In this document: positions 37,690 to 56,348 of the stretch, piece by piece
How the letters are laid out: each line of letters opens with the position of its first letter
Numbering within the stretch: position 1 is the first letter of the stretch
Origin: Pseudomonas sp. R84
GTDB lineage: Bacteria; Pseudomonadota; Gammaproteobacteria; Pseudomonadales; Pseudomonadaceae
NCBI RefSeq assembly: GCF_009834515.1
Contig: NZ_CP019426.1
Coordinates: forward strand, 5,841,001-5,905,000
Reading direction: 5' to 3'
Length of the DNA stretch: 64,000 bases
Position numbers and translations under genes: made by a program
The notes under the pieces: model-generated
Database searches by the model: none
Seen by the model: the letters and a program-made list of their open reading frames with translations, nothing else
What the model was told of the DNA's origin: nothing

Positions 37690-37989
37690 TTACTCAGCAC
37701 TGCTGCTGAAATCGAGATCTTGGCCTGGCTGAAGGGAGATAACTGCCTTCTTCCAGTCATTACGCTTGCCCAGACCGCGAGCAGTGCGCTTGCTCTTACC
37801 CAGAACGTTCAGGGTAGTGACGCGCTCTACTTTCACGCTGAACAGGCTTTCGACGGCCTTCTTGATTTCCAGCTTGGTTGCATCAGTAGCAACCTTGAAA
37901 ACGAACTGGCCTTTCTTGTCTGCCAGAACCGTAGCCTTCTCGGAAACGTGCGGGCCAAGCAGAACTTTAAATACGCGTTCCTGGTTCAT
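37690..37989 (-). CDS. rplW: 50S ribosomal protein L23
   Basis: A 99-residue uL23 at the exit tunnel rim, docking site for trigger factor and [27 protein letters not shown] and [29 protein letters not shown] are typical. Its start overlaps the rplD stop by 4 nt (ATGA). Confidence 0.98.
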
Positions 37990-38588
37990 CCCAGCAGCTC
38001 CTCGAATTTCTTCACGGCCGACACGGTGATCAACACCTTGTCGTATGCGATCAGACTAACTGGATCGGAACCTTGAACGTCACGTACATCTACGTGCGGC
38101 AGGTTACGAGCAGCCAGGTACAGGTTCTGATCAACAGCGTCCGACACGATCAAAACGTCGGTCAGGCTCATGTTGTTCAGTTTGCCCAGCAGGTCTTTGG
38201 TTTTCGGCGTTTCAACAGCGAAATCCTGAACCACGACCAGACGATCAGTACGCACCAGCTCAGCAAGGATGGAACGCATTGCTGCGCGATACATCTTCTT
38301 GTTCAGCTTCTGGGAGTGATCCTGTGGACGAGCTGCGAAAGTGGTACCGCCGCCACGCCAGATTGGGCTACGGATAGTACCGGCACGAGCACGGCCAGTA
38401 CCTTTCTGACGCCATGGGCGCTTGCCGCCACCACGAACGTCGGAACGGGTCTTTTGCTGCTTGGTACCTTGACGGCCGCCGGCCATGTAGGCCACGACTG
38501 CTTGGTGAACCAGCGTCTCATTGAACTCGCCGCCAAACGTCAGTTCGGAAACTTCGATCGCTTGAGCGTCATTTACATTTAATTGCAT
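37986..38588 (-). CDS. rplD: 50S ribosomal protein L4
   Basis: A 200-residue uL4 whose extended loop ([32 protein letters not shown] at about residues 40-71 is one family block) lines the tunnel with L22. In E. coli L4 also represses the S10 operon via a long leader; here the leader before rpsJ appears too short for that. Confidence 0.98.
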
Positions 38589-38600
38589 GTCAGCTTCCCC

Positions 38601-39236
38601 TTAACCGCGAGCCTTGGCTGCTGGACGTACAACCAGGTTGCCGCCAGTAGCGCCAGGAACAGCACCCTTGACCAACAACAGATTGCGTTCAGCGTCCACG
38701 CGCACTACTTCCAGGGACTGCACGGTCACGCGCTCAGCGCCCATATGACCGGACATTTTTTTGCCCTTGAATACACGACCAGGAGTCTGGCACTGGCCGA
38801 TAGAGCCTGGGACGCGGTGGGATACGGAGTTACCGTGGGTGTTATCTTGCCCGCGGAAATTCCAACGCTTGATCGTACCCTGGAAGCCTTTACCCTTGGA
38901 CTGACCGGTTACATCAACCAGCTGACCAGCGGCGAAGATTTCAGCGTTGATCAGATCGCCAGCCTGGTACTCGCCTTCTTCAAGACGGAATTCCATGGTA
39001 GTGCGACCAGCGGCAACGTTCGCCTTGGCGAAGTGGCCAGCCTGAGCTGCTGTTACACGCGAAGCGCGACGCTCGCCGACAGTGACTTGCACTGCACGAT
39101 AGCCATCGGTCTCTTCAGTTTTGAACTGGGTGACGCGATTCGGTTCGATCTCAATGACCGTGACCGGAATGGAGACACCTTCTTCGGTGAAAATACGGGT
39201 CATACCGCATTTACGACCGACTACACCAATAGTCAT
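38601..39236 (-). CDS. rplC: 50S ribosomal protein L3
   Basis: A 211-residue uL3, an early-assembly protein near the peptidyl transferase centre. I start at [12 protein letters not shown] (39236); the longer frame from 39269 adds 11 residues not typical of the family. [20 protein letters not shown] and the glutamine-containing [11 protein letters not shown] segment (Gln is the PrmB methylation region) are visible. Confidence 0.97.
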   Translation of the reverse strand: MTIGVVGRKCGMTRIFTEEGVSIPVTVIEIEPNRVTQFKTEETDGYRAVQVTVGERRASRVTAAQAGHFAKANVAAGRTTMEFRLEEGEYQAGDLINAEIFAAGQLVDVTGQSKGKGFQGTIKRWNFRGQDNTHGNSVSHRVPGSIGQCQTPGRVFKGKKMSGHMGAERVTVQSLEVVRVDAERNLLLVKGAVPGATGGNLVVRPAAKARG

Positions 39237-39316
39237 GTTGTAAACCTCATGAGTGTACGGGGCTTTCACCCGCTATGGCCGCCCATTTCAGAGCGTTACA
39301 CGACTAAGACCGAGTC

Positions 39317-39628
39317 TTAGCCGAGGCTGATCTGCACTTCCACACCGGCCGCAAGATCAAGCTTCATAAGTGCATCAACGGTTTTATCCGTTGGCTGGAC
39401 GATGTCCAGAACGCGCTTATGAGTGCGGATTTCGTACTGGTCGCGCGCGTCTTTGTTGACGTGCGGAGAAACCAGAACGGTGAACCGCTCTTTACGGGTA
39501 GGCAGTGGAATTGGACCACGCACTTGAGCACCAGTACGTTTCGCGGTTTCCACGATTTCCTGGGTTGATTGGTCGATCAGGCGATGGTCAAAAGCCTTCA
39601 ACCTGATACGGATTTGCTGATTTTGCAT
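39317..39628 (-). CDS. rpsJ: 30S ribosomal protein S10
   Basis: A 103-residue uS10, also known as NusE, a partner of NusB in rRNA antitermination. It starts [20 protein letters not shown] and has [36 protein letters not shown]. It is the first gene of the S10 operon, preceded by a near-consensus promoter. Confidence 0.98.
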
Positions 39629-39690
39629 TGGATTTCAGACTCCGGCTGCTATTCCCACCGAGCGCAATACGCCCGTTAAAAGGAGGCGCA

Positions 39691-39719
39691 ATTCTATAGA
39701 CGCCCCAGATAGGTGTCAA
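39691..39719 (-). promoter_or_regulatory. Promoter of the S10 operon
   Basis: Minus-strand TTGACA (39714-39719, full consensus), 17 bp spacer, TAGAAT (39691-39696, five of six). The expected start is near 39684, giving a leader of about 56 nt before rpsJ. It follows the tufA terminator directly. Confidence 0.88.
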
Positions 39720-39723
39720 CCCA

Positions 39724-39753
39724 ATAAAAAAGCCCCCGCTGAGCGGGGGCTTT
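39724..39753 (-). terminator. Intrinsic terminator of the rpsL-rpsG-fusA-tufA operon
   Basis: Stem AGCCCCCGC/GCGGGGGCT (39731-39739 with 39743-39751) followed in minus-strand sense by six T residues, 32 nt beyond the tufA stop. Confidence 0.92.
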
Positions 39754-39784
39754 CACATCATCAAGCAATCTCTATAAAAGAGAA

Positions 39785-40978
39785 TTACGCGATGATTTTG
39801 GCTACGACGCCAGCGCCGACGGTACGACCGCCTTCACGGATAGCGAAACGCAGGCCATCTTCCATTGCGATGGTTTTGATCAGGGTAACAGTCATCTGAA
39901 TGTTGTCACCTGGCATTACCATTTCAACGCCTTCTGGCAGCTCGCAGTTACCAGTCACGTCAGTAGTACGGAAGTAGAACTGTGGACGGTAGCCTTTGAA
40001 GAACGGAGTGTGACGACCGCCTTCTTCCTTGCTCAGAACATAAACTTCTGCGGTGAAAGTGGTGTGCGGCTTAACCGAACCCGGCTTAACCAGAACCTGA
40101 CCACGCTCAACGTCGTCACGCTTGGTACCACGCAGCAGAACGCCGCAGTTCTCGCCAGCACGACCTTCGTCGAGCAGCTTGCGGAACATTTCAACACCGG
40201 TGCAAGTAGTAACGGTGGTGTCACGCAGACCAACGATTTCCAGCGGATCTTGAACGCGAACAATACCGCGCTCGATACGACCAGTCACAACAGTACCGCG
40301 ACCAGAGATCGAGAATACGTCTTCGATTGGCATCAGGAACGGCTTGTCAGTCACGCGAACTGGTTCTGGGATGTAGCTGTCCAGAGTTTCAACCAGTTTC
40401 TTGACGGCAGTGGTGCCCATCTCGTTGTCGTCTTTGCCTTCCAGAGCCATACGAGCCGAACCGATGATGATTGGAGTGTCATCGCCCGGGAAGTCGTAGG
40501 TGGACAGCAGGTCGCGAACTTCCATCTCAACCAGTTCCAGCAGCTCAGCGTCGTCTACCAGGTCAGCCTTGTTCAGGAAAACCACGATGTACGGAACGCC
40601 AACCTGACGGGACAGCAGGATGTGCTCACGGGTTTGTGGCATCGGACCATCAGCGGCCGAGCAAACCAGAATAGCGCCGTCCATTTGAGCAGCACCGGTG
40701 ATCATGTTCTTCACATAGTCAGCGTGACCTGGGCAGTCAACGTGAGCGTAGTGACGGATCTTCGAGTTGTACTCAACGTGTGCGGTGTTGATGGTGATAC
40801 CGCGAGCTTTCTCTTCCGGTGCGCTGTCGATCTTGTCGAAGTCAACGATTGCGGAACCGAAAACTTCGGAGCAAACGCGAGTCAGAGCAGCAGTCAGAGT
40901 GGTTTTACCGTGGTCAACGTGACCAATGGTGCCAACGTTGACGTGCGGTAGGGAACGATCAAATTTTTCTTTAGCCAC
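39785..40978 (-). CDS. tufA: Elongation factor Tu (copy A)
   Basis: A 397-residue GTPase that delivers aminoacyl-tRNA to the ribosome. G1 GHVDHGKT (residues 19-26), G3 [10 protein letters not shown]4 NKADLVDD. It is the last gene of the rpsL-rpsG-fusA-tufA (str) operon, 31 nt after fusA. It differs from the second copy (56349-57542) at only two residues: HTTF here against HTKF, and the final residue Ala against Glu. Confidence 0.98.
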   Translation of the reverse strand: MAKEKFDRSLPHVNVGTIGHVDHGKTTLTAALTRVCSEVFGSAIVDFDKIDSAPEEKARGITINTAHVEYNSKIRHYAHVDCPGHADYVKNMITGAAQMDGAILVCSAADGPMPQTREHILLSRQVGVPYIVVFLNKADLVDDAELLELVEMEVRDLLSTYDFPGDDTPIIIGSARMALEGKDDNEMGTTAVKKLVETLDSYIPEPVRVTDKPFLMPIEDVFSISGRGTVVTGRIERGIVRVQDPLEIVGLRDTTVTTCTGVEMFRKLLDEGRAGENCGVLLRGTKRDDVERGQVLVKPGSVKPHTTFTAEVYVLSKEEGGRHTPFFKGYRPQFYFRTTDVTGNCELPEGVEMVMPGDNIQMTVTLIKTIAMEDGLRFAIREGGRTVGAGVVAKIIA

Positions 40979-41009
40979 GACAATTAACTCCTAGCCTAAA
41001 GGGGCTGAA

Positions 41010-43115
41010 TCAGCCTTGTTTTTTGGTTACGGATTCGACGATGTGCGACGGAGCCGTATCGTATTTTTTGAATTCCATAGAGTAGCTTGCGCGACCCTGG
41101 GACATGGAACGAACGTCGGTCGCATAACCGAACATCTCACCCAGTGGAACCTCGGCACGGATAACCTTGCCGGACACTGTGTCTTCCATACCCTGGATCA
41201 TGCCGCGACGACGGTTAAGGTCGCCCATCACATCACCCATATAGTCTTCAGGCGTAACAACCTCTACAGCCATGATCGGCTCAAGCAACTCACCACCGCC
41301 CTTCTGGGCCAGTTGCTTGGTCGCCATGGAGGCAGCCACTTTAAACGCCATCTCGTTGGAGTCGACGTCGTGGTAAGAACCATCGAACACGGTAGCCTTC
41401 AGGCCGATCAGCGGATAGCCGGCAACAACGCCGTTCTTCATCTGCTCTTCGATACCCTTCTGGATAGCCGGGATGTATTCCTTAGGAACCACACCACCTA
41501 CAACTTCGTTCACGAATTGCAGACCTTCCTGACCTTCGTCAGCGGGAGCAAAACGGATCCAGCAGTGACCGAACTGACCACGACCGCCGGATTGACGAAC
41601 GAACTTGCCTTCGATTTCACAGTTCTTCGTGATGCGCTCACGATAGGAAACCTGAGGCTTGCCGATGTTGGCTTCGACGTTGAACTCACGGCGCATCCGG
41701 TCAACCAGGATGTCCAGGTGCAGTTCGCCCATGCCGGAGATGATCGTTTGACCAGTCTCTTCATCAGTTTTAACGCGGAAAGACGGGTCTTCCTGAGCAA
41801 GTTTGCCCAGAGCGATACCCATTTTTTCCTGGTCATCCTTGGTCTTAGGCTCTACGGCAACCGAAATAACCGGCTCCGGGAAGTCCATGCGAACCAGGAT
41901 GATTGGCTTGTCAGCGTTGCAGAGGGTTTCACCAGTGGTGACGTCCTTCATGCCGATCAGGGCCGCGATGTCACCAGCGCGCACTTCCTTGATCTCTTCA
42001 CGGGCGTTTGCGTGCATTTGCACCATACGACCCACGCGCTCTTTTTTGCCTTTAACCGAGTTGATCACGCCGTCGCCGGAGTTCAACACGCCCGAGTAAA
42101 CGCGGACGAAGGTCAAGGTACCCACGAATGGGTCGGTAGCGATCTTGAACGCCAGAGCCGAGAACGGCTCCGCATCGTCTGCATGACGCTCCAGCTCGAT
42201 TTCCTCGTTATCCGGGTCAGTACCCTTGATAGCAGGAATGTCGGTTGGCGCAGGCAGGAAGTCGATAACGGCGTCGAGAACCAGGGGAACACCCTTGTTC
42301 TTGAACGAAGAACCGCAAACAGCCAGTACGATTTCGCCGGCGATAGTACGCTGACGCAAAGCAGCTTTGATCTCTACGATCGACAGCTCTTCGCCTTCCA
42401 GGTACTTGTTCATCAGCTCTTCGTTGGCTTCAGCAGCAGCTTCAACCATGTTGTTGCGCCACTCTTCAGCCAGCTCTTGCAGCTCAGCAGGGATGTCCTT
42501 GCGAACAGGGACCATACCTTTGTCAGAGTCGTTCCAGTAGACAGCTTGCATGTTGATCAGATCGATCTGACCCTGGAAGTTGTCTTCTGAACCGATGGCC
42601 AACTGGATTGGCACCGGAGTGTGACCCAGACGCTGCTTGATCTGACCGATCACGCGCAGGAAGTTGGCGCCGGCACGGTCCATCTTGTTCACGTAAACAA
42701 GACGTGGAACGCCGTACTTGTTGGCTTGACGCCATACGGTTTCCGACTGAGGCTCAACACCCGAAGTACCGCAGAATACAACGACAGCGCCGTCGAGTAC
42801 GCGCAGGGAGCGTTCAACTTCAATAGTGAAGTCAACGTGGCCCGGAGTATCGATTACGTTGAAGCGATGCTCGTCTTTGTACTGCTTCTCGGAACCTTTC
42901 CAGAAGGCGGTAATAGCAGCAGAAGTAATGGTAATACCACGCTCCTGCTCCTGAACCATCCAGTCTGTGGTCGCGGCGCCGTCATGCACCTCGCCCATTT
43001 TGTGACTTTTGCCGGTGTAAAAAAGGACGCGCTCGGTGGTGGTGGTTTTACCAGCATCCACGTGAGCGACGATACCGATGTTACGGTAGCGGCTAATCGG
43101 AGTAGTACGAGCCAT
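41010..43115 (-). CDS. fusA: Elongation factor G
   Basis: A 701-residue translocation GTPase with five domains. G1 AHVDAGKTT (about residues 17-25), G3 DTPGHVDF, G4 NKMDRAG; domain IV includes [20 protein letters not shown]. It is encoded between rpsG and tufA as in the str operon. A second EF-G in Pseudomonas usually lies elsewhere. Confidence 0.98.
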   Translation of the reverse strand: MARTTPISRYRNIGIVAHVDAGKTTTTERVLFYTGKSHKMGEVHDGAATTDWMVQEQERGITITSAAITAFWKGSEKQYKDEHRFNVIDTPGHVDFTIEVERSLRVLDGAVVVFCGTSGVEPQSETVWRQANKYGVPRLVYVNKMDRAGANFLRVIGQIKQRLGHTPVPIQLAIGSEDNFQGQIDLINMQAVYWNDSDKGMVPVRKDIPAELQELAEEWRNNMVEAAAEANEELMNKYLEGEELSIVEIKAALRQRTIAGEIVLAVCGSSFKNKGVPLVLDAVIDFLPAPTDIPAIKGTDPDNEEIELERHADDAEPFSALAFKIATDPFVGTLTFVRVYSGVLNSGDGVINSVKGKKERVGRMVQMHANAREEIKEVRAGDIAALIGMKDVTTGETLCNADKPIILVRMDFPEPVISVAVEPKTKDDQEKMGIALGKLAQEDPSFRVKTDEETGQTIISGMGELHLDILVDRMRREFNVEANIGKPQVSYRERITKNCEIEGKFVRQSGGRGQFGHCWIRFAPADEGQEGLQFVNEVVGGVVPKEYIPAIQKGIEEQMKNGVVAGYPLIGLKATVFDGSYHDVDSNEMAFKVAASMATKQLAQKGGGELLEPIMAVEVVTPEDYMGDVMGDLNRRRGMIQGMEDTVSGKVIRAEVPLGEMFGYATDVRSMSQGRASYSMEFKKYDTAPSHIVESVTKKQG

Positions 43116-43145
43116 AAAGCCCTCGCAAAATTAGTGAAGCTAAAA

Positions 43146-43619
43146 TTAGAAGCGGTAGTGCGAGAAAGCTTTGTTAGCTTCAGCCATACGGTGCACGTCT
43201 TCACGCTTCTTAACAGCAGCACCTTTACCTTCAGCAGCATCCAGCAGTTCGCCAGCCAAACGCAGAGCCATAGACTTCTCGCCACGCTTACGGGCGAAGT
43301 CTACCAACCAGCGCATTGCCAGAGCGTTACGACGGGAAGGACGAACCTCGACCGGAACCTGGTAAGTAGCACCACCAACGCGGCGCGACTTCACTTCGAC
43401 CAGCGGAGCGATGGCGTCGAGTGCTTTTTCGAAGAGTTCCAGGGGATCGGTGCCAGCCTTACGGGTCGCAACGGTTTCCAGGGCACCATAAACGATACGC
43501 TCGGCAACGGCTTTCTTGCCGCTTTCCATAACGTGGTTCATGAATTTGGCGAGGATCTGGCTTCCGTATTTCGGATCGTCCAGAATCTCACGCTTTGCTG
43601 CTACGCGACGTCTTGGCAT
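43146..43619 (-). CDS. rpsG: 30S ribosomal protein S7
   Basis: A uS7 of 156-157 residues ([20 protein letters not shown]) that nucleates 30S head assembly and contacts E-site t[32 protein letters not shown] is the family core. In E. coli S7 represses the str operon via the rpsL-rpsG spacer; here that spacer is 107 nt (43620-43726), long enough for such a site but I could not define it. Confidence 0.98.
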   Translation of the reverse strand: MPRRRVAAKREILDDPKYGSQILAKFMNHVMESGKKAVAERIVYGALETVATRKAGTDPLELFEKALDAIAPLVEVKSRRVGGATYQVPVEVRPSRRNALAMRWLVDFARKRGEKSMALRLAGELLDAAEGKGAAVKKREDVHRMAEANKAFSHYRF

Positions 43620-43726
43620 GATAAGCCCTCAAGCGGTCTTCAGGTTAGCTCGGGACAGATCCAATGGATGCGTGCCCGACCTTACTCTTATCGACTCAAT
43701 AAAATGAAAATCTGCAAAACGGCCGA

Positions 43727-44098
43727 TTACTTCGGACGCTTGGTACCGTACTTCGAACGACCCTGGTTACGACCTTTAACGCCGGAAGTATCCAAAGAAC
43801 CGCGAACGGTGTGGTAACGAACACCTGGCAAGTCTTTTACACGACCGCCGCGGATCAATACCACGCTGTGCTCTTGCAGGTTGTGACCTTCACCACCGAT
43901 GTACGAGGAAACCTCGAAACCGTTGGTCAGGCGCACACGGCATACTTTACGCAGTGCCGAGTTAGGTTTTTTCGGCGTGGTGGTGTACACACGGGTGCAC
44001 ACGCCACGACGTTGCGGGCAGTTCTGCAGCGCAGGTACGTCGGATTTCTCGACGATACGCTTACGCGGCTGACGTACCAGCTGGTTGATAGTTGCCAT
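43727..44098 (-). CDS. rpsL: 30S ribosomal protein S12
   Basis: A 123-residue uS12 at the decoding centre. The streptomycin-relevant loops read [13 protein letters not shown] and [15 protein letters not shown], i.e. wild-type lysines at the positions that mutate to resistance. It is the first gene of the str operon, with a promoter 100 nt upstream. Confidence 0.98.
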
Positions 44099-44189
44099 CT
44101 ACTAGCTCCACTGTTGTCTTGCGACGCTATTGTCTTGCAAGAAAAGCAAAATGGCAGGAACGAATTCCCGCCAAATTTAGGGGATCAAG

Positions 44190-44218
44190 AGTCTAAAGAG
44201 GATCTTGCCCCCAGTCAA
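44190..44218 (-). promoter_or_regulatory. Promoter of the str operon (rpsL-rpsG-fusA-tufA)
   Basis: Minus-strand TTGACT (44213-44218), 17 bp spacer, TAGACT (44190-44195). Expected start near 44183, giving a leader of about 85 nt. It lies in the 216 nt gap after rpoC, in which I see no convincing terminator for rpoBC. Confidence 0.75.
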
Positions 44219-44314
44219 GGCAAGGCCCCGACCTCCCCGCCCCTCGAACCTCGACAAATTGTCTCGATTCGATGAACGGAGCGACCAGGGCCTTACGCTC
44301 ATTTATCGCAGAAC

Positions 44315-48514
<4,200 letters not shown>

Positions 48515-48578
48515 GGCCTTTCCTCCTGGCGGAGCAGAGAGCGGGCAATCCTGCCCCGCTCTCGATTCGCGTCACGTG

Positions 48579-52652
<4,074 letters not shown>

Positions 52653-52683
52653 CAGCGTTCCCCAGCTTGGTCACCTGCTTGTT

Positions 52684-52708
52684 TGGCCCCTCCCGACGGG
52701 AGCAGCCA
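52684..52708 (-). other. Small hairpin in the rplL-rpoB spacer
   Basis: CTCCC/GGGAG stem with a 3 nt loop inside GGCCCCTCCCGACGGGAGC. It lies between the attenuator and rpoB and may be an RNA processing element; there is no U-run. Confidence 0.4.
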
Positions 52709-52798
52709 GAAAATCGTGCAAACCCCATGGTTTGCGCCACCGCATCGGGTGGTTACAGCGCCTTTATCAGCACCGACCCAGTCGGCTGCCAATAACGG

Positions 52799-52827
52799 AA
52801 AAAGGCCGGTGGCAAGAGCCACCAGCC
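52799..52827 (-). terminator. Attenuator hairpin between rplL and rpoB
   Basis: In minus-strand sense GGCTGGTGGC-TCTT-GCCACCGGCC forms a 10 bp stem with one G-U pair, followed by five T residues (52799-52803). Since rpoB has no obvious promoter after it, it probably terminates only part of the rplJL transcripts, as in E. coli. Confidence 0.85.
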
Positions 52828-52873
52828 ATCAGCCTGTCGCTTGACGCTCGGGCTGGAGGAGCAAAGTCGATAC

Positions 52874-53239
52874 TTATTTCAGCTCGACTTTAGCGCCTGC
52901 TTCTTCCAGCTTCTTCTTGGCGTCTTCAGCCGCTTCTTTCGAAACGCCTTCAGCTACAACCTGAGGAGCGCCGTCTACTTTCTCTTTGGCTTCTTTCAGG
53001 CCCAGACCGGTCAGTTCACGAACTGCCTTGATCACGTTAACCTTCTTCTCGCCAGCTTCCAGCAGAACAACGTTGAACTCGGTTTGCTCTTCAACAACAG
53101 CGGCGGCAGCAGCTGGACCAGCAGAAGCAGCGGCAGCGGATACGCCGAACTTCTCTTCCATTGCCTTGATCAGCTCAACGATTTCCAGAACCGATTTTTC
53201 GCCGATTGCGTCGATGATTTGTTCGTTAGTCAGAGACAT
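52874..53239 (-). CDS. rplL: 50S ribosomal protein L7/L12
   Basis: A 121-residue bL12 stalk protein. N-terminal dimerisation domain ([30 protein letters not shown]), an Ala-rich hinge (about residues 35-50), then the factor-binding domain with [18 protein letters not shown]. It is present in several copies per ribosome. It lies 78 nt after rplJ. Confidence 0.98.
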   Translation of the reverse strand: MSLTNEQIIDAIGEKSVLEIVELIKAMEEKFGVSAAAASAGPAAAAAVVEEQTEFNVVLLEAGEKKVNVIKAVRELTGLGLKEAKEKVDGAPQVVAEGVSKEAAEDAKKKLEEAGAKVELK

Positions 53240-53317
53240 GACTTATTTCCTGAATTGGGGGATAGCCTGGAGGCCATCGAAATAAACAAAAATACGCGAG
53301 AGAGGAAACGCTCAGCC

Positions 53318-53818
53318 TCAGGCTGCAGCAGCTTCTTTCTGGTCGCGAAGTGCCGCCAGAGTACGAGCCAATTTGCTGGTAGCGCCTTGAATCACGCTCA
53401 TCAGCTGGGAAATTGCTTCGTCACGGGTCGGCAGGCTTGCCAGAACGTCGATCTGATTAGCTGCGAGGAACTTGCCCTCGAACGCAGCTGCCTTGATCTC
53501 GAACTTGTCCTGACCTTTAGCAAACTCTTTGAACAGACGAGCAGCAGCGCCCGGGTGTTCGTTGGAGAATGCGATCAAGGTCGGGCCGGTGAACACGTCG
53601 TTGAGAACACTGTATTCAGTGTCAGCAACAGCGCGCTTGAGCAGGGTGTTACGTACAACACGTACGTAAACGCCAGCTTCACGAGCCTCTTTACGGAGTC
53701 CGGTCATTGCGCCTACTGTTACGCCACGTGCATCAACCACGACAGCGGACAGAGCGACTTTGGCAGCCTCGTTGACTTCAGCGACGATGGCCTTCTTGTC
53801 TTCGAGATTAATTGCCAC
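53318..53818 (-). CDS. rplJ: 50S ribosomal protein L10
   Basis: A 166-residue uL10, the stalk base that binds L7/L12 dimers through its C-terminal helix. It starts with GTG (53818), reading (M)[18 protein letters not shown]. It is preceded by an L10-type leader, so L10/L12 feedback on translation is expected. Confidence 0.97.
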   Translation of the reverse strand: MAINLEDKKAIVAEVNEAAKVALSAVVVDARGVTVGAMTGLRKEAREAGVYVRVVRNTLLKRAVADTEYSVLNDVFTGPTLIAFSNEHPGAAARLFKEFAKGQDKFEIKAAAFEGKFLAANQIDVLASLPTRDEAISQLMSVIQGATSKLARTLAALRDQKEAAAA

Positions 53819-53839
53819 GGGTTTAACTCCTGCTTGTTA

Positions 53840-53980
53840 CCGTTTCATTCGATCGAAACCGAATGTCGTTTTGGTGTCTGATTCGGTAAGGAACCGGGAG
53901 CACCATCTGCGTAGGCTTATGGTTTAAGACTTGCGTCGCCTACGGTCTTGGATAGCCCCCGCCAGGCAGGGACCCCAATC
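53840..53980 (-). promoter_or_regulatory. L10-type ribosomal protein leader upstream of rplJ
   Basis: The 200 nt spacer between rplA and rplJ contains, in minus-strand sense, CGTAGGC and later GCCTACG that pair around an internal loop containing CAAGTCTTAAACC, followed by CAGATGGTGCTCCC, matching the conserved core of the L10 leader. L10-(L12)4 binding there represses rplJL translation in E. coli. Boundaries are approximate. Confidence 0.7.
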
Positions 53981-53983
53981 TTT

Positions 53984-54012
53984 CAATTGGCGCGAAAACA
54001 ATCGCGCCAACC
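53984..54012 (-). terminator. Hairpin between rplA and rplJ
   Basis: A perfect 9 bp stem TTGGCGCGA/TCGCGCCAA (53987-53995 with 54002-54010) with a 6 nt loop, just beyond the rplA stop. The T-run is short, so partial termination or processing is more likely than a full stop. Confidence 0.5.
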
Positions 54013-54018
54013 TTTGTC

Positions 54019-54714
54019 TTACGCGTCCAGCGAGCTCTGGTCGATAACCAGACCTGGGCCCATAGTGGTGCTCAGGGTAACGCGCTTGACGTAAATACCT
54101 TTCGAGGAAGCTGGCTTGATACGCTTCAGATCTGCGATCAGGGCTTCAACGTTTTCCTTCAGCTTGACGGCGTCGAAGCCCATCTTGCCAACGGAAGTGT
54201 GAATGATGCCGTTTTTGTCGGTGCGATAACGAACCTGACCAGCTTTAGCGTTTTTAACCGCGGTAGCTACGTCTGGAGTTACGGTACCAACCTTAGGGTT
54301 AGGCATCAGACCACGTGGGCCGAGGATCTGACCCAGTTGACCTACAACGCGCATGGCATCCGGGGATGCGATCACTACGTCATAGTTCAGGTCGCCGCCT
54401 TTCATTTCGGCAGCCAGGTCGTCCATACCTACACGGTCAGCGCCGGCAGCCAAAGCGGCCTCAGCAGCTGGACCCTGAGTGAACACAGCAACGCGAACAG
54501 TCTTGCCAGTGCCGTGTGGCAGCACAGTAGCGCTACGAACAACCTGGTCGGATTTACGCGGGTCTACACCCAGGTTTACAGCAACGTCGAACGACTCGCT
54601 GAACTTGACAGTCGACAGCTCAGCCAGCAGAGCAGCGGCATCTACAATGTTGTAGGCCTTGCCTGCTTCGATTTTGCCGGCGATAGCCTTTTGACGCTTG
54701 GTCAGCTTAGCCAT
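54019..54714 (-). CDS. rplA: 50S ribosomal protein L1
   Basis: A 231-residue uL1 of the mobile L1 stalk. [21 protein letters not shown] and [22 protein letters not shown] are diagnostic. In E. coli it represses rplKA by binding the rplK leader. Its start overlaps the rplK stop by one base (TAATG). Confidence 0.98.
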   Translation of the reverse strand: MAKLTKRQKAIAGKIEAGKAYNIVDAAALLAELSTVKFSESFDVAVNLGVDPRKSDQVVRSATVLPHGTGKTVRVAVFTQGPAAEAALAAGADRVGMDDLAAEMKGGDLNYDVVIASPDAMRVVGQLGQILGPRGLMPNPKVGTVTPDVATAVKNAKAGQVRYRTDKNGIIHTSVGKMGFDAVKLKENVEALIADLKRIKPASSKGIYVKRVTLSTTMGPGLVIDQSSLDA

Positions 54715-55145
54715 TACACACCCTCCACGTTAAGGCCCATGCTACGAGCAGAACCGGCGATAGTACGCACGGCTGCATCCATATCAGCTGCAGTCAGATC
54801 CGCGTTTTTGGTTTTCGCGATTTCTTCCAGCTGAGCACGGGTAACGGTGCCAACCTTAACGGTGTTCGGACGAGCGGAACCGCTGGTCAGACCGGCCGCC
54901 TTCTTCAGCAGAACCGAAGCCGGGGTGGATTTGGTTTCGAAAGTGAAACTACGGTCGCTGTAGACAGTGATGATCACTGGAGTCGGCAGACCTGCTTCAA
55001 GACCCTGAGTACGGGCGTTGAAGGCCTTGCAGAATTCCATGATGTTCACGCCGTGCTGACCCAAAGCAGGACCAACAGGTGGGCTTGGGTTAGCCTGAGC
55101 GGCCTTCACTTGCAGCTTGATGTAAGCGGTAATTTTCTTGGCCAT
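54714..55145 (-). CDS. rplK: 50S ribosomal protein L11
   Basis: A 143-residue uL11 of the GTPase-associated centre, needed for RelA activation. [23 protein letters not shown], then [21 protein letters not shown] use ATG 55145; a frame extending four codons further upstream (55157) gives a non-family N-terminus. Confidence 0.98.
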   Translation of the reverse strand: MAKKITAYIKLQVKAAQANPSPPVGPALGQHGVNIMEFCKAFNARTQGLEAGLPTPVIITVYSDRSFTFETKSTPASVLLKKAAGLTSGSARPNTVKVGTVTRAQLEEIAKTKNADLTAADMDAAVRTIAGSARSMGLNVEGV

Positions 55146-55216
55146 GAGGCACTCCAATTACGGGTTCGAACGCCTCGAAAGGCTCCCCGGTTACTTGCGC
55201 GTTTATCCCAGTGACG

Positions 55217-55247
55217 ACAAAACCCCACAGCCTAGGGCTGCGGGGTT
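55217..55247 (-). terminator. Intrinsic terminator after nusG
   Basis: A 12 bp stem AACCCCGCAGCC/GGCTGTGGGGTT (one G-U pair) with a 3 nt loop, followed in minus-strand sense by TTG; together TTTT. It separates secE-nusG from rplK. If it is efficient, rplKA needs its own promoter, which I could not identify with confidence. Confidence 0.75.
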
Positions 55248-55262
55248 GGGATGCTTGTCCAG

Positions 55263-55796
55263 TTAGACCTTTTCGACCTGACTGAACTCCAACTCTACCG
55301 GGGTAGAGCGACCGAAAATGAGCACTGCCACTTGGATCCGGCTCTTTTCGTAATTAACTTCTTCAACAACGCCATTGAAATCAGCGAATGGACCGTCATT
55401 GACTCGCACCGTCTCACCTGGCTCGAAGAGAGTCTTCGGCTTAGGCTTGTCGCTACCATCAGCAACACGACGCAGAATTGCTTCCGCCTCTTTATCGGTG
55501 ATCGGCGCAGGCTTATCGGCAGTACCGCCAATAAAACCCATCACCCGAGGTGTATCCTTGACCAAGTGCCAAGTACCCTCATTCATATCCATCTGAACCA
55601 GCACATAACCTGGAAAGAACTTGCGCTCGCTTTTGCGTTTCTGGCCATTACGCATTTCAACCACTTCTTCAGTGGGAACCAGAATCTCGCCGAAGCCATC
55701 TTCCATGCCAGCCAGCTTTACGCGCTCGACCAGCGAGCGCATCACATGCTTCTCGTAACCCGAGTAAGCATGCACAACATACCAACGCTTAGCCAC
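55263..55796 (-). CDS. nusG: Transcription termination/antitermination factor NusG
   Basis: A 177-residue factor bridging RNA polymerase with Rho or S10. The NGN domain ([22 protein letters not shown] to about residue 115) is followed by a KOW domain with [21 protein letters not shown]. It follows secE by 9 nt, a conserved pairing. Confidence 0.98.
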   Translation of the reverse strand: MAKRWYVVHAYSGYEKHVMRSLVERVKLAGMEDGFGEILVPTEEVVEMRNGQKRKSERKFFPGYVLVQMDMNEGTWHLVKDTPRVMGFIGGTADKPAPITDKEAEAILRRVADGSDKPKPKTLFEPGETVRVNDGPFADFNGVVEEVNYEKSRIQVAVLIFGRSTPVELEFSQVEKV

Positions 55797-55805
55797 GGGA
55801 CACCC

Positions 55806-56174
55806 TTAGCCGACAATCAAGGAAACAAGCCAGCCGAGCAGGGAATCAAGCCCCCACAACAGCAACGCCATAACCAGAACAACAGCCACCACAATCAGGG
55901 TGGTCTGCGTGGTTTCTTGGCGAGTTGGCCAAACGACTTTACGAATCTCGGTGCGAGCTTCCTTAACGAGTACAAAGAAAGACTTGCCCTTCGCAGTCTG
56001 CAGGCCTACAAAGGCAGCTACAGCAGCAATGACAAGCAAAGCGAGTACACGGTACAGGATCGGCGAAGCAGAGTAATACTGATTGCCAACAACGCCAACA
56101 ACCACCAAAGCGACAACTACAAGCCACTTGAGCAGATCGAAGCGAGAGCCTTGAGCTTCAGCTTTAGGAGTCAT
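55806..56174 (-). CDS. secE: Protein translocase subunit SecE
   Basis: A 122-residue SecE of the three-span type (about residues 15-33, 42-58 and 90-120). The essential amphipathic and third helix part reads EARTEIRKVVWPTRQETTQTTLIVV. It clamps SecY in the inner membrane. Its transcript probably comes from the tRNA-tufB operon through tRNA-Trp. Confidence 0.97.
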   Translation of the reverse strand: MTPKAEAQGSRFDLLKWLVVVALVVVGVVGNQYYSASPILYRVLALLVIAAVAAFVGLQTAKGKSFFVLVKEARTEIRKVVWPTRQETTQTTLIVVAVVLVMALLLWGLDSLLGWLVSLIVG

Positions 56175-56219
56175 CTATGAAGATCCTGTGAAAAGAAAGC
56201 CAGACACACCAAGTGAATC

Positions 56220-56295
56220 TGGCAGGTCAGGAGGGAATCGAACCCCCAACCTACGGTTTTGGAGACCGTCGCTCTGCCAATTGAGCTACTGACCT
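56220..56295 (-). tRNA. tRNA-Trp (anticodon CCA)
   Basis: A 76 nt cloverleaf with encoded 3' CCA. The anticodon loop reads CTCCAAA; the T arm is GGGGGTTCGATTCCC. It lies between tufB and secE. It is a likely endonucleolytic processing site within the mRNA. Confidence 0.97.
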
Positions 56296-56348
56296 AAAAC
56301 AAAATCAGGCCGACCATTATGCCGGCCCGAAAAATACATTACAACCAC

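Noticed and set aside
56296..56335. Terminator directly after tufB
   Set aside because: Only a 5 bp GGCCG/CGGCC stem with an interrupted T-rich tail; too weak to call.
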